This document shows, in pieces, positions 36,425 to 47,952 of a stretch of 64,000 nt of DNA (the first letter of the stretch is position 1; the number at the start of each line of letters is the position of its first letter). Source of the stretch: Amaranthus tricolor (lineage: Eukaryota > Streptophyta > Magnoliopsida > Caryophyllales > Amaranthaceae); the NCBI RefSeq assembly GCF_026212465.1, contig NC_080048.1, positions 37,910,375 to 37,974,374 of the forward strand. Reading direction: 5' to 3'. Position numbers and translations under genes: made by a program. The notes under the pieces were generated by a model. That model saw nothing but the letters and a program-made list of their open reading frames with translations, did no database searches and was not told the origin of the DNA.

Positions 36425-37264
36425 ACGGATATTTCATGATATACCACTGAGTTTCTTCGAAATTCACCATATACCACACAAAATTTTCTAATTCACCATA
36501 TACCATTGAGTTTACGTCCGTTAGCACAGAATACCATTAATGACACTTGCCGTTAGTGTGCCGTTTGTGGTTAATTAATAATTCACCATATACCATTTAC
36601 TTTTTTTTATTTTCATCAAATACCATTTAAATCTTTTAGTCTTTAATTAGTTATTTTTAGTACAAATTAGATTTTTAATAAGTAATTAAAGTTCAAACAA
36701 CAATCTTTCCCTTCAGGCCTTCCCAGACAACTACCTCCCCCCTCACCCTCCCTTCCCAAGCAGCCACCACCCTTAACCGGCCCGTCCCTCCTCCTATCCA
36801 TAGCAGCCCATGCACAATAGCCACCAGCAGCCCTTTCTTCTTCCTAAACCCTTCCATAGCAGCCCACGAACACAAACCCAGAACTCTGTTCATACCCTCC
36901 GATCTCCATCAATGGCGTCACTTCCATTAATGCCCAAAACCTACAAGTTGATGAGCTAATTAAATTCAAAGAATCCAGTAATTTGAACAACATGTTAACT
37001 GCTTGGTTTGTATGACACTTCTTTTGTTTATCATAATTCCATGTGGAATATTTTTTAGAAAAATGGTATTTGATGAAAATAAAAAAAATTAAATGGTATA
37101 TGGTGAATTATTAATTTATCACAAACGGCACACTAACGGCAAGTGTCATTAATGGTATTCTGTGCTAACGGACGTAAACTCAATGGTATATGGTGAATTA
37201 GAAAATTTTGTGTGGTATATGGTGAATTTCGAATAAACTCAGTGGTATATCATGAAATATCCGT
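36425..37264. mobile_element. Small transposon with ~200-bp inverted repeats nested in MULE-2
   Basis: The ends are ACGGATATTTCATGATATACC and its complement. The inverted repeats run ~200 bp inward almost without difference, with repeated TTCACCATATACCA words. Flanks share ATTTATA, a possible target duplication in AT-rich DNA. The middle (36697-37012) is C-rich and unlike the surroundings; one plus frame reads QVDELIKFKESSNL, so it may be captured gene DNA. No transposase is present. Confidence 0.8.
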
Positions 37265-37265
37265 A

Positions 37266-37522
37266 TTTATAATAATTATTATTATTAATATTTTTATAAT
37301 TTTTGTGATTGTTATTATTTTTATTATTAAATTATTATTTTTGTTTTAATTATTAATTTATTATTTTAAATTTATTTATTATAATTAATATTATTATTAT
37401 TGATAAACTTTGTATGTTGTGTTGAAAATTATTTTAATTGTTGGTGTTGTTTTTTTTTTTTACATTTTTAAATTTTTTTTTTTCGTTTTTTTTAATTATT
37501 ATTATTATTTATAAATTTATTA

Positions 37523-37556
<34 letters not shown>

Positions 37557-37680
37557 TGTTATTATTTTTAACATTTTATTTATTTATATGATTGTTATTA
37601 TTATTATTGTTATTATTATTAATATTATTACTAATGTTATTATTTTTGTTAATATTGTTATTATTTTTATAATTATTGTT
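37266..37680. repeat. ATT-rich microsatellite zone, left side of MULE-2
   Basis: Mostly (ATT)n with imperfections; together with 35945-36424 it forms the left low-complexity flank. The apparent Ile-rich frames are not genes. Confidence 0.9.
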
Positions 37681-37683
37681 GTT

Positions 37684-38901
37684 CGGGGGGTGGATGGGAG
37701 ATTCGCACGTGGCGGCCCTAGTTCTTCTGCCGCATCTGAGCGCGCAGGCCGTAGTTACGTCGATAATGAGCCGCCACGGGAGAGCAGGCTCTCACAGTCC
37801 GCTAACACGGACTGGTTAGTCACATCGCCCCAGCCCGGGGGCCCGACAGTTACGCGACTGATCCCTAGCTATGGCGGGCACATAGCTAAACTTATTTACG
37901 ACGGCTCCGAGCGTACGCCTCCGATTCTGGAATGCCGTATTAGGAAGAGGCCGGTGGAGTCCATCATGCGGCTGGTTGCAAGACCATTGCGGGCTGCCTG
38001 ACATTGCTTCAGACATGGATATATGAGTACTTTCCCGCTTTCCGCCCTCATCCTCGCCGAGCAGACGAGCCAAACAAGACTAGGGCGGAGATGTGGTCGA
38101 CAAAGAAACCATGTCGTGAGGTGGACAGGCTGAGGGACTGTCGCAGGGTTCTTGACTCAATGACGGAGACTCAGGTACTGTACATTACATGGCTTTTTGT
38201 TATTTATATGTTTTTAATTTTACATAGTTTGTTAACTTTGTCTGCATGCAGGTGGAATGGACTCCGTACAATTCTTCCGGCTCTGCGTTACTGAATGAGC
38301 ACCCACGCACCACCATCATCGGGGCTATCACGTGCTTTGATGTCGTCGAAGTGTATTTGCCGGAACGGACATTGCGACAGATCGGGTTCATGCAGGCTAT
38401 TCCCCCCGCTCCTATCAGACCAGCCAAGGCTCTCCGACCGGCGCACGGTACCTACTCCGTGACCTTTCCCTCAGCTGCTGCTTTTATGGAGGCATGGAGT
38501 AGGTTCCCCTTTAGTGGCCGCCTTGTTGAGCAAGGACTTCGTCGCGCATCTGTGCCATCGGAGGCTGAACCTAATTACGTTGACTGGTTCAGAGTGTGCT
38601 CGCACCCGTACATAGCCCCCGACGTAGGCCCGACATCCGCTCCTGGTCCTTCACAAAGCAGATCTGAATACGTGAGTGTTTAAAATATACTTGTCTTGTG
38701 CTATGTCTTTGTGTTTTTTTGAAGTTGTGTTATATCTTGTTAAATGCCTTTTTGCTTTTGGTTTTTCAGTTCCTCAATGAATGGCCCAGTCGATTTGCTC
38801 CAGAGGCTAGACTACCTCCTTCGCTCGCGGATTTGAACCCCCGTCAACAACATGCCTTAGAAGTATACCTTAATGATTGTAGAGATTTATTGGACGAATG
38901 A
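37684..38901 (+). pseudogene. Internally deleted PMD gene of MULE-2
   Basis: Exons: ~37684-38174, 38252-38671, 38770-38901. The N-terminal part reads PGGPTVTRLIPSYGGHIAKL and ECRIRKRPVESIMRLVA. It then jumps, with a frame change near 37985, straight to TIAGCLTLLQTWIYEYFPAF, so the central PMD core (roughly 200 residues containing ALVERW and GEMTI-type motifs) is missing. The rest is intact: RVLDSMTETQ, VEWTPYNSSG, CFDVVEVYLPERTLRQIGF, NYVDWFRVCSHPYI, and a last exon ending LNDCRDLLDE. The 5' limit is uncertain because an ATT repeat lies directly upstream. Confidence 0.8.
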
Positions 38902-39131
38902 CAAATTTTTAAAGGACATGGCCCTTCATAGTTTGTATTTAAACTATTTTACATTAATGACTGTATAACTTTGCACTATTTTTCATTTATTTAAACTATT
39001 TCAACTATCATGATTACATCGTTACTATACACAGTAGTATAACTTTGCACTATATACAAATGTGTCTCAATAAACTATTATTTGTACAATACAAGTAAAT
39101 AATGATTTAATGATTTATACAACACGTAATC

Positions 39132-42076
39132 CTATGGAGTATCTAAATTTACAGCGTCGTCAGCGGTGTTATTTCTCGGTGGTCGTGGCCCGCGTAGATT
39201 ATTCCATAGCATAATCCTATTACTGAAATGTGTCTCAATATGTATGGTGAAATTGTCAACCGCTTGTCTCCAACGTTGATGGATTGGCGGCAGTGGGGCT
39301 GAATCGTCGTTCATTAAAAGTTGAACAAAATGATTTCCATTCACATAGCATATATGTATAACTTTAATTACACTATGCACGCCCAGTGCTTTCCTTATTG
39401 AGAGAACCAAGCAGTTGAATTGCGGATTAGCGTCAGGAGAACCATAAAAAGTAATGCCAATGTTTAGAAACGTTGCTGCAGCATACAAAGCCATCGGCGC
39501 ATCCATCCAGTGATTAAAAGGAGCAGGTCCATTGCTGTGTGAACCTATTCTAAATATAGCCTCGTTTAACTCCTCATGGGAAGAATACAAAGTTAGATAT
39601 TGCTCTTTGTTCATTTGCATTTCCATAGCCATAGCACGTCTTAAAATAGGCCATGCTTACTCGCCTCCCAGCTCTGTGACTGCAATTGCTCTAAATCCAC
39701 AGTTTCCATCACCTAACACATCAATCCAGTCGAACAAGTAAGGAGGAAGGATGTACGGGATGCTATTAGGCCATGGAAACTGTGAAAAATCACGACCACC
39801 TGCATTGTCTGCAATAGTTAAACAAAGGGTTAATAACATTAAACTGTAACAAATTAATGCAAATAACGGAAAAGAAAGCCATGTACCGGATAAGTTGAAA
39901 CTAAACTTAATTCCTACTGAGGATTGCGTTTCTCGACCGCTAGATCTGCCTCTAGATCTCCCGCGGGAAGAAGATCTAGACCCTCGACCACGAGAAGATG
40001 ATCTGCTATATTCAAATGCACTTTTGTTCCTTCTCATGGTTTTACTTGTGCTTGGTCTTCCCTTTCTCGGTGGACTTGCGTAAGGCTCAGGTATTTCGGC
40101 TCCTTCCGGGTTTAGTTCATATTCTAGTACCTGAGACATACGGCGTACAACAGCGGGATCAGATTTAAGGACTTCATCTACCAGAGATTGAAAGTACTCT
40201 TTGTCGTTGGCGTTCGCGTATCGCACTCCTTCGTTGGTCTCATCTCCGACCTCTGTGTACCTCAAAGTACTCCAAAATGGATGAATGTCATCCAAGTACA
40301 CAACACCATGTGAACCGATGCACATATGTAAATAACATGCACAAGGCAAACCATGGGTTTGTTGAAGTACACAACCGCATTTGTTTAATACATAATCGCC
40401 CAGGTCTAACATGCGGTTATACTCAAACTGGAGCTGCTCCAAGGCATAGATAGATACGTGACGATATAAAGGTCTTAAAAAATGTTGTCGCAGCGACCTT
40501 GCTACAGAAGTCATGGATTCTTGTAGCGCTTTTCGGATCTTGGCTTGTTGATTTAAAATCTGTGCGTGTGCCCTTTTAAACAGGGTATCAAATGAGCTAT
40601 TACCGCTACCAAGGTAATACTTGAAAGACGAGTGTTGGCTTTCGACTATGCTGGTAGTCTGGTTACCCATGTGCAAACAATCATTCGTCCACGCACGCAC
40701 AAATTTCTCTCTAAGTGGAATCCAGGTTCCAGCCAAATACCGAACGACCTTTTTGTTCCTAACCGACCACGTACTAACGATCGCTTACCATCTCTGTTAA
40801 AATTCTCCGATTGTAGAACTTTGAACCAAGGGGTTCCATCTGCCCTGTCTGAATACTTGGCCTTGTTGATTTTTTTTGCCGCCACACAACTTGTCCACCA
40901 TGTTCTCAACGTCATTGCCAATATGCCAGATGCATAACAAATGTCGAACATCTACAGTAAACAAAACATTCCGGTTAATTAATTAAGACATACTCAATAC
41001 ATAGAACGACATTAATTAGTCAACAACAAAACCTTTTTACCTGGGAAGACGTCACGAATAGCTGCGGATAGACCTTCGTCTCGATCGGTTACAATGACAC
41101 CAGGAGTCTGAGCAGTGCCGAAAATATCTCTCAATCCCTACAACACCCACGAATACGACACAGCCGTCTCATCTCGCATCAAACAAAACGCAACCAAGAA
41201 GTTGTGATTGGTTGGCGTCATTCCGATCACTTCACATAGTGGCCACTTTTGTTTGTTTGTTTTGTACGTTGTATCTATCAACACAACATACGACCACGTA
41301 CGAATCATTTGGATAGAGGTAGGATTTGCAATTAATAGTCTGCTCAATTGCCCTTCGCTATCCAAGTCTGTCCAGACCACGTAATTCAGTTCTGTGGCCA
41401 TATGAAGACAGTGTTGAAGGGGAGTCCTACCCTCCATCTCATCTCTTCTTATTGATTGCCTAATATTATATATTTGATTCATACTAGCATAAAAACCAGG
41501 AAAATTATCTCTTATAGAATTCATAATAAAGGTCGGTTGTATTCCGGTTGCACTAAGCTGTCGTATGTGCTCCCGAATATCTACATTTATCCTATTCGCC
41601 CTTACATGACCATCTCTGTACACTAAGAACGGGTGGTTATGTTTTCCTTTTTCATCAGGACACACCCTTACCGTCCAAGGTCTTTCTCTTGGTTTACGAC
41701 TACTTCCTACAATCATAAATTTACACCCGCAACTTCTACTTTTAGAACCAGGTCGGGCAGTATTATCTAGATTTTGTACATCACCCCTAATATTACCATA
41801 GCGGTGACATCTTAAATAGACACTAACTCTAGAACGTCCTTCTTTCTTTTTATAAGAAGCACGTGTAAATTGAAAACCAATTGTTATTGCTATCGCATCG
41901 GCCCAACTATGTAACTCATCTACGGAAGTAAATTCCCTATCCGTAACAAAGCTACCGGAGTAGTCTACGTTGTCTCCAAAGTTTTCAAACTCCTGCAAAT
42001 TTGAAATAAAAATAATATAAATTAATTACATTAATGCCGAAAAGTAATAATAATAATAATAATAATAATAATTACA

Positions 42077-42116
<40 letters not shown>

Positions 42117-42127
42117 CAACAACAATG

Positions 42128-42185
<58 letters not shown>

Positions 42186-42196
42186 CAACAACAATG

Positions 42197-42277
<81 letters not shown>

Positions 42278-42511
42278 TAAATAATAATAAAAAAATACAA
42301 AAAATAAAATTAATAATGACAACAACAATTATAACAAAAATAATAATAAAAATAATAATAATAAAAATAATAATAAAAAAACGAAAAGTTAAATTAATAA
42401 AGACAACAACAACAATAATAATAGTAATAATAATAATACTAATAATAATAACAAAAAAAAATAAATTACGTAAATAAGTAGAAAAAAAAAAATAATAATA
42501 ATAATAATAAT

Positions 42512-42542
<31 letters not shown>

Positions 42543-42676
42543 TAATAATAACAAAAATACAAAAAGTAGAATTAATAATGACAACAACAATAATAAAAAT
42601 AAAAATAATAATAAAAATAATAATAATAAAAATAATAATAAAAAAAACCATAAGTAAAATTAATAAACACAACAAC

Positions 42677-42728
<52 letters not shown>

Positions 42729-42808
42729 GAAAAAATAAATTACGTAAATAAGTAGAAAAAAAATAATAATAATATAATAATAATAATAAAATTAAAAATA
42801 ATAACATT

Positions 42809-42844
<36 letters not shown>

Positions 42845-43034
42845 TATTATTATTATTATTATTATTATTATAAAAAAATACGTAAATAAATTAAAAAAAA
42901 AAATCGCACAAAACTGGGCGATTGAACCATGGTTCAATAGCCCACTTTTTTGCGATTTTTTTTATTTATTTGCATTGATTCAAATCGAAACATTTACGTA
43001 CCGCATTCGATTCATAGTCGCTTTCGTTAGCCAT
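39132..43034 (-). pseudogene. MULE transposase with SWIM zinc finger fused to an OTU cysteine-protease domain
   Basis: Exons: 43002-43034 (MANESDYESNA), 41041-41992, 39887-40951, 39132-39808. In order: a FAR1/WRKY-GCM-like DNA-binding zinc finger (SRSCGCKF ... KGKHNHPF), MULE transposase core (VLIDTTYKTNK and later VTDRDEG give two catalytic Asp), a CIWHIGNDVENM block, a SWIM finger (KCGCVLQQTHGLPCACYLH), an Arg/Ser-rich linker (SSSRGRGSRSSSRGRSRG), then OTU (DVLGDGNCGFRAIA with the catalytic Cys; CYVNGNHFVQLLM with the His). In-frame stops at about 41138, 40784, 40793 and 39660 break it. The first intron holds the AAT microsatellite. Fusion to OTU could give deubiquitinase activity, but that is inference. 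Confidence 0.88.
42045..42860. repeat. AAT microsatellite zone in intron 1 of the MULE-2 transposase
   Basis: (AAT)n with interspersed GACAACAACAAT units that recur several times. Complementary in sense to the ATT zone on the left side of the element. The Asn-, Tyr- and Ile-rich frames are repeat artefacts. Confidence 0.95.
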
Positions 43035-43689
43035 AGTTAACCGATTACAAGTAACAGCTTGTTTAAGAGTTTTTAGAGAGATAGTACCGTGTTTAAATTC
43101 GTACTTCAATAGCGTCTGAGAATTCGATATATATAGAGAAATGTAATCCGATTAAAGTGTTAATAGTGTTATTAAGTGTGATTTACATTAATTAATTAAG
43201 TTTAAAGTCCAGTGGCAATTTTGTAGTTTTTTAAATTTCAGGGGCAAATTCGTAATTTCAAGAGGGATGGCGAAAAAATGAAAAGGGGTGGCGAAATTTA
43301 GTAACTCCCTTTACCTCAATCTAAACCGACATACCCTTACTCCCTCATACAAAACCCACGGCACCCCTTCCTTCTTCCCTCTCTTTTCTCTTCCTTCCTC
43401 TTTTCCCTGTGAAGCCGGCCCTCCCTCACTCACTCACGAGCAGCCACGAGTTCCACCACCAACAGCAACCACTTCTCCTCCTTCCTTTATTGTTGGTAAC
43501 CACTTTTCCCTCTTTTGTTGTTTTGTTTTCAAATTTAAATGTTAGGGTTTTGTAAATTGATTTGGGGATTTTGTGACTCAAATAGAAGTTCAAGATTGCA
43601 AGGTCCTTCTATGGTGATTGAGGTAATCCACAAACTATTCTACATAAGTATTAATTGAATGTTTTTAAAGTAGTTTGGTATTTGTGGAT

Positions 43690-44245
43690 TTCAAAACTGA
43701 ACTTTCTGTTTTGGTTATTTTGGGAATGTTCTGATTGTTTTTGGGTTCTTATGTCTGCTTGAGATTTGTAGAGCTTTGAGTCGCGGTCGCGTGGGCACTT
43801 GAATCGCCTCGAGATGAATTCGTACGAGGAAGTTATGTCCAAAATACTAGTAGACTGTCATATAAATTGACAATGAGGTTCCGTTTTGTTCTGTCCGAAT
43901 TTGTGTTGCTGTTTTGAAATAGTTAGAGTCGTTTTGGGGTTTTGGTGTCTTCATGAGATTTGTAGAGCTTCGATTCGCGATCACGTAGGCACTTGAATCG
44001 CCCCAAGATGAGTTCGTATGAAAGAGTTATGTTCAAAACAGTGACATACCAGCAGGCTGTCATGAAAATCAATGCTGAACCTTCTGTTTTGGCTATTTTG
44101 GGATAGTTTTGATTATTTTTGGGTTCTGGTGTCTTCGTGAGAACTGTAGAGCTTTGAGTCATGGTCGTGTTGGCACTTGAATCGCCCCAAAATCAGTTCG
44201 TATGAGAGAGTTATGACCAAATTACTAACAAGTGTCCTGTTATGG
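43690..44245. repeat. Three ~190-bp tandem repeats in the LARD LTR
   Basis: Each unit carries TTCTGTTTTGG, TTTGTAGAGCTTTGAGTC, GGCACTTGAATCGCC and GAGTTCGTATGAGAGAGTTATG with some divergence. Units start near 43704, 43890 and 44081. Confidence 0.85.
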
Positions 44246-45498
44246 TACTAAAATGGAATTTATTATGTGGGATTAGGAAGTATAAAATAAATTAGATGTT
44301 GAAGGTTATTTATTGGGTATTTGAGATTAATTTAGGGTTATTATTCTCCCTTTATTGCTTGGTATTTTAAATGATGAGAATTGGTTTATATTTTAAATAA
44401 TGATTGTGATTTCAAAAGAAAGTTTAGTGAGTTCTTGCTTCATTGTGGATTTACTTGTTTATAATGAAAGTTGGGGTTCAAATTGAGTACTCCAAGTGTT
44501 TAGGGTTATTATTTATTATTCAATTGGGTTTTATTGATTTTTATTGTTGAGTTATTGTTCTTATTTGATTAATATGGATGTTTGGTTCAAGTATAAATTT
44601 GGGAACTTAAGTAATCAATTGGGTATTGATTAGTTGATCTATTTGGATATGATATAAGTTGGGTATTTGGAATTTAAAATTGGGTAAACTCCATTGATAG
44701 TAACTCAAGTTTTTACATGTTGATGGTTGATGATGAAGTGATTGGTATTTTAATTATTGATTGTTATTCATGGCATAGAAAGGTAACCTACAAGCAAACT
44801 ACTATCTTATCTTTTAAATTTAATTCAAGTATTTCAAAGTTCAAGTTATGTTTTATAAGGTGTGGTATTACTACTATTGATATTTGAGCAAAATCGTATA
44901 ATTTTTGGTGTTCGAAACTGTGGATTTTGACTTTGTTTGACCTTGCTCCTAGTCCTTGATTAAATTATGTTTTGAAGGTTCATATGTTTTTATATATGAG
45001 CTTTTAAATATTGTATTTATTTAAAGAGATTACAAAAGCATGTTTTGTATGTTACTAACTTACAAAATACGAGTCTTGAAATATTGTATTATGAAAATGA
45101 GATATGATTGTTGATTTCAAAGAAAATCAATTGAATTATTGTTTTGATTTATATTGAAATGTTCGACATTGAAAAATGTCCGTTTTTGAGAATTGGCAAC
45201 GGATATTTATATCCGGATTATTGTGAAATCCTATAGCTTAATAATAGGTAATGGTTATTCGGATCGGTCTCGAGCCCCCGATCCCGTTTCGTTCTTGCAA
45301 GAACCGTATTTTCGGTGATGACGATCACCCGTGTTCTCAGGATTTAGATCAAGCCTACTTCCTGACGGTCCATATATTCCCACGTTTTAAAGTGCTGTTA
45401 AATTATTGATTTGATATGAGTTTTGAATAAAAACGTTTGGTACATAAAGTTTTGTTGTTTCGCAAATGATATCATATTTGTTATTTGCCGTATTGTTT

Positions 45499-45715
45499 CG
45501 CTATTAACTTGTAAAGTTATAGCCGTGTTTTGATCCGTTATGAACTAAAGGTTCATAGCTGTATTTATGTTGACACCAAACGATCTTTTTAAAAGAGTTT
45601 TGATTTACGCTATTAACTTGTAAAGTTATGGCTGTGTTTTGATTCGTTATGAACTAAAGGTTCATAGCCGTATTTATGTCGATACCAAACGGTCTTTTAA
45701 AAGAGTTTTGATTTG
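45499..45715. repeat. Two 109-bp tandem repeats in the LARD LTR
   Basis: CGCTATTAACTTGTAAAGTTAT ... GTTATGAACTAAAGGTTCATAGC ... AAAAGAGTTTTGATTT occurs twice back to back, with a few substitutions. Confidence 0.9.
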
Positions 45716-46212
45716 GATAAAATGATGTTTATAAATGGTTACCAAGTGAACAAGGAATTTGATTGGAGATGTTTGTTAATGACTTGTATACAATAGTAGT
45801 TTGTTGGATTACTCAACAATGCAATTGTTGACAGTTTTTTTTTATAGGGCCTATCTCTTACAGGGGATAGATCCACTTTCAGGTTGCCATCTTTAGTGCG
45901 GATGGATGTGCTGCTCATTTATGTGTCATGTGTTGCGATAGCGAGGACATCGTTTTCGGAAGGTTAACTTATAATGATATTTTGACAAATCATGTCTTTA
46001 AAAAAACTAGATATTTTATAATGTATTAACTTAGTTTATAACTGGGTTGTAAGTAATTGTATTACAGTTATGTAAAGTTTTTAAATACTCTGATATTGGT
46101 TGATGTGGCTATCGAGCCACAGGTCGGATTCAGCCCAGACTTCTATAAGTCTTCCGCTGTGCTTTGTAGACAATATTATTATATTGTTTACGCTGGTTTT
46201 GGCTGTTTCAAT

Positions 46213-46224
46213 TGGTATCAGAGC
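46213..46224 (+). other. Primer-binding site of the LARD-like element
   Basis: TGGTATCAGAGC, an exact match to the complement of the initiator-Met tRNA 3' end, two bases after the LTR end TTTCA. Confidence 0.85.
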
Positions 46225-47952
46225 CTGGTTGTTTCTAGAGTACTCGAATCCTCATATTCGAGTACAAAACTTTTGAAAAAAAAAATGAATTTCGAAAATT
46301 CGAGAGAGCGCGGTAGTCGTGTCTTAGGGTGTAAGCTCTGAGAATCGGATGGTATTAATGTGACTATGTGTTATATGTGTGATGTGTAGCGTTTTTATGG
46401 GCTAAGGAAATCTTGAAGTTTCCTTACGTGTTGTGAATCCTCTTTTAGTAAGAGTTAGGCTGAAGGCCAAGAGTTAAGTCCGGATTATGAATTTGGAACT
46501 TTGAAGTTTCGTGAACGGAGTTTTAAAGGATATTAAAGTTAATCTTGCTTGGTGGATTTACTTGATTTTATGTGAAACATTGTGTGATTGTTTACATGTC
46601 ATGTATTAAAAAAAAAAGTTGTTTTTAAAAGATCTCAAAATTTCAACTTAATATATATATATATATATATATATTCGAGTCATGTATTCTTGAAATTGTT
46701 TTACAAAAGATATTATATATACTCGGATAACTGGAAAAAGGAGTTGAGGACCAAACTTATCGAGAATTGCGATGATGTTGTGCAAGAATGATTCGATGCA
46801 AAGAGTTTAAAAGAAACATTTTGGGAATATTGAAAGTTATGCGTTAATTGAGTGTTAAGATTGACAATCTATAAAGGAATAAAGAATGTAGAAAAAGTAT
46901 TTGTGACATGTTCAATTATGGGATGAGAAATTTTAATTAAGGAAAGTTTCGAAAGGAAGTAAAGGTTAATGCAATTAATAGTAACTTAAAGTTATGTTGT
47001 AGTAAGTTTGATTGAATGGCCTATACGTGTTGAGGATAATGTAAAATTATGATTGAGAAAGCTTTCAACGGTTTTTAATGAATGAATGATAATTTTGGGA
47101 CTCTATAAAGGTTTTATTGATGGTAAAATGTGAATTAAGAAAAAAGGGATCAATTGGAAGTTTAAAGAATACTTAAATTGTGAGAAGTTTGACTTTGTAA
47201 GTGAGGAAATGTTTGATTATTAAAGGTTAAAAAAAAACTTTTGGGATTTTATGAAACTATTAGTGTGGTAAAACGTGAGTATAATAGAATAATGGTTTAG
47301 AAAAAAATACGAATTTGAATGTCTAAAGGTTATTGAAGTTATTTCGGATGAATTTCTTATGGAATTTGAAGTTTAAGCGTTAAATGAAGAGTATGGTTAT
47401 AAATGTTATACTTCGAAATAAGTTGACAATGATCGAGTTTTGAGTTATTAAAAGTTGATAGAAAAATGATTATGGATATCTTTAATGAATATGAGATTCA
47501 ATAAATGGCTTAAGGTATTCATCTCAAAGTATCTCGGGAGTTATAAGAGTTTTTAATTAAAAATTTAATTGTAATTGGGAAACAGCAAGTAAGTTGATGA
47601 TTTAATATCTCAAACCAAGGATATAAAAAGGTTGAAATGACCAAATATGTAATTAAAGGTATAGAAGATTTTGAAGTAACGTGGTTGATTTAAAGTACAT
47701 GTGAACGATCACGTAAAGTAAATCGAGGTTGAAGTTTCAAAGTTAAAGGGTTGAAGTAGTTCAATTGAGGTTTGTTGTGTTACCAATATATAATTCATCT
47801 TATATGATTGAAAATTTATAGGTATAGTATGTCTTGAATCAAAGATGGGAAGTAACTAAAGTTTATTTGATTCTCATTTCACGAAATTTGAGTTATAGTT
47901 ATGACTAAGGATGATAAGAAGTGTGTATAATTTCGGGGACGAAATTATTTTA
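46225..47952 (+). other. Non-coding interior of the LARD-like element
   Basis: 1.7 kb with dense stops in all frames and no gag or pol similarity visible. A short AT microsatellite lies at 46651-46673. Confidence 0.65.

Larger units (their letters stand above)
35573..43309. mobile_element. MULE-2: Mutator-like element with transposase-OTU and PMD genes
   Basis: Flanked by the 9-bp duplication TTTACCTCA (35564-35572 and 43310-43318). Terminal inverted repeats of ~110 bp share TAAATTTCGCCACCC, TTTTCATTTT and AATTTGCCCCTG; the outermost three bases differ. The genes converge: a deleted PMD gene on plus (37684-38901) and transposase-OTU on minus (39132-43034). Both subterminal zones hold palindromes with the core GGCGATTGAACC and long ATT/AAT runs. 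It once encoded its own transposase but now has several stops. Confidence 0.92.
35136..46210 (+). repeat. 5' LTR of the LARD-like element, interrupted by MULE-2
   Basis: Segments 35136-35572 and 43319-46210 form one LTR once MULE-2 and one 9-bp duplication are removed. It holds two internal tandem-repeat blocks (43690-44245 and 45499-45715). Confidence 0.75.

Noticed and set aside
42026..42937. Asn-, Tyr-, Ile- and Leu-rich open frames on both strands
   Set aside because: They are translations of the AAT microsatellite in an intron of the MULE-2 transposase.
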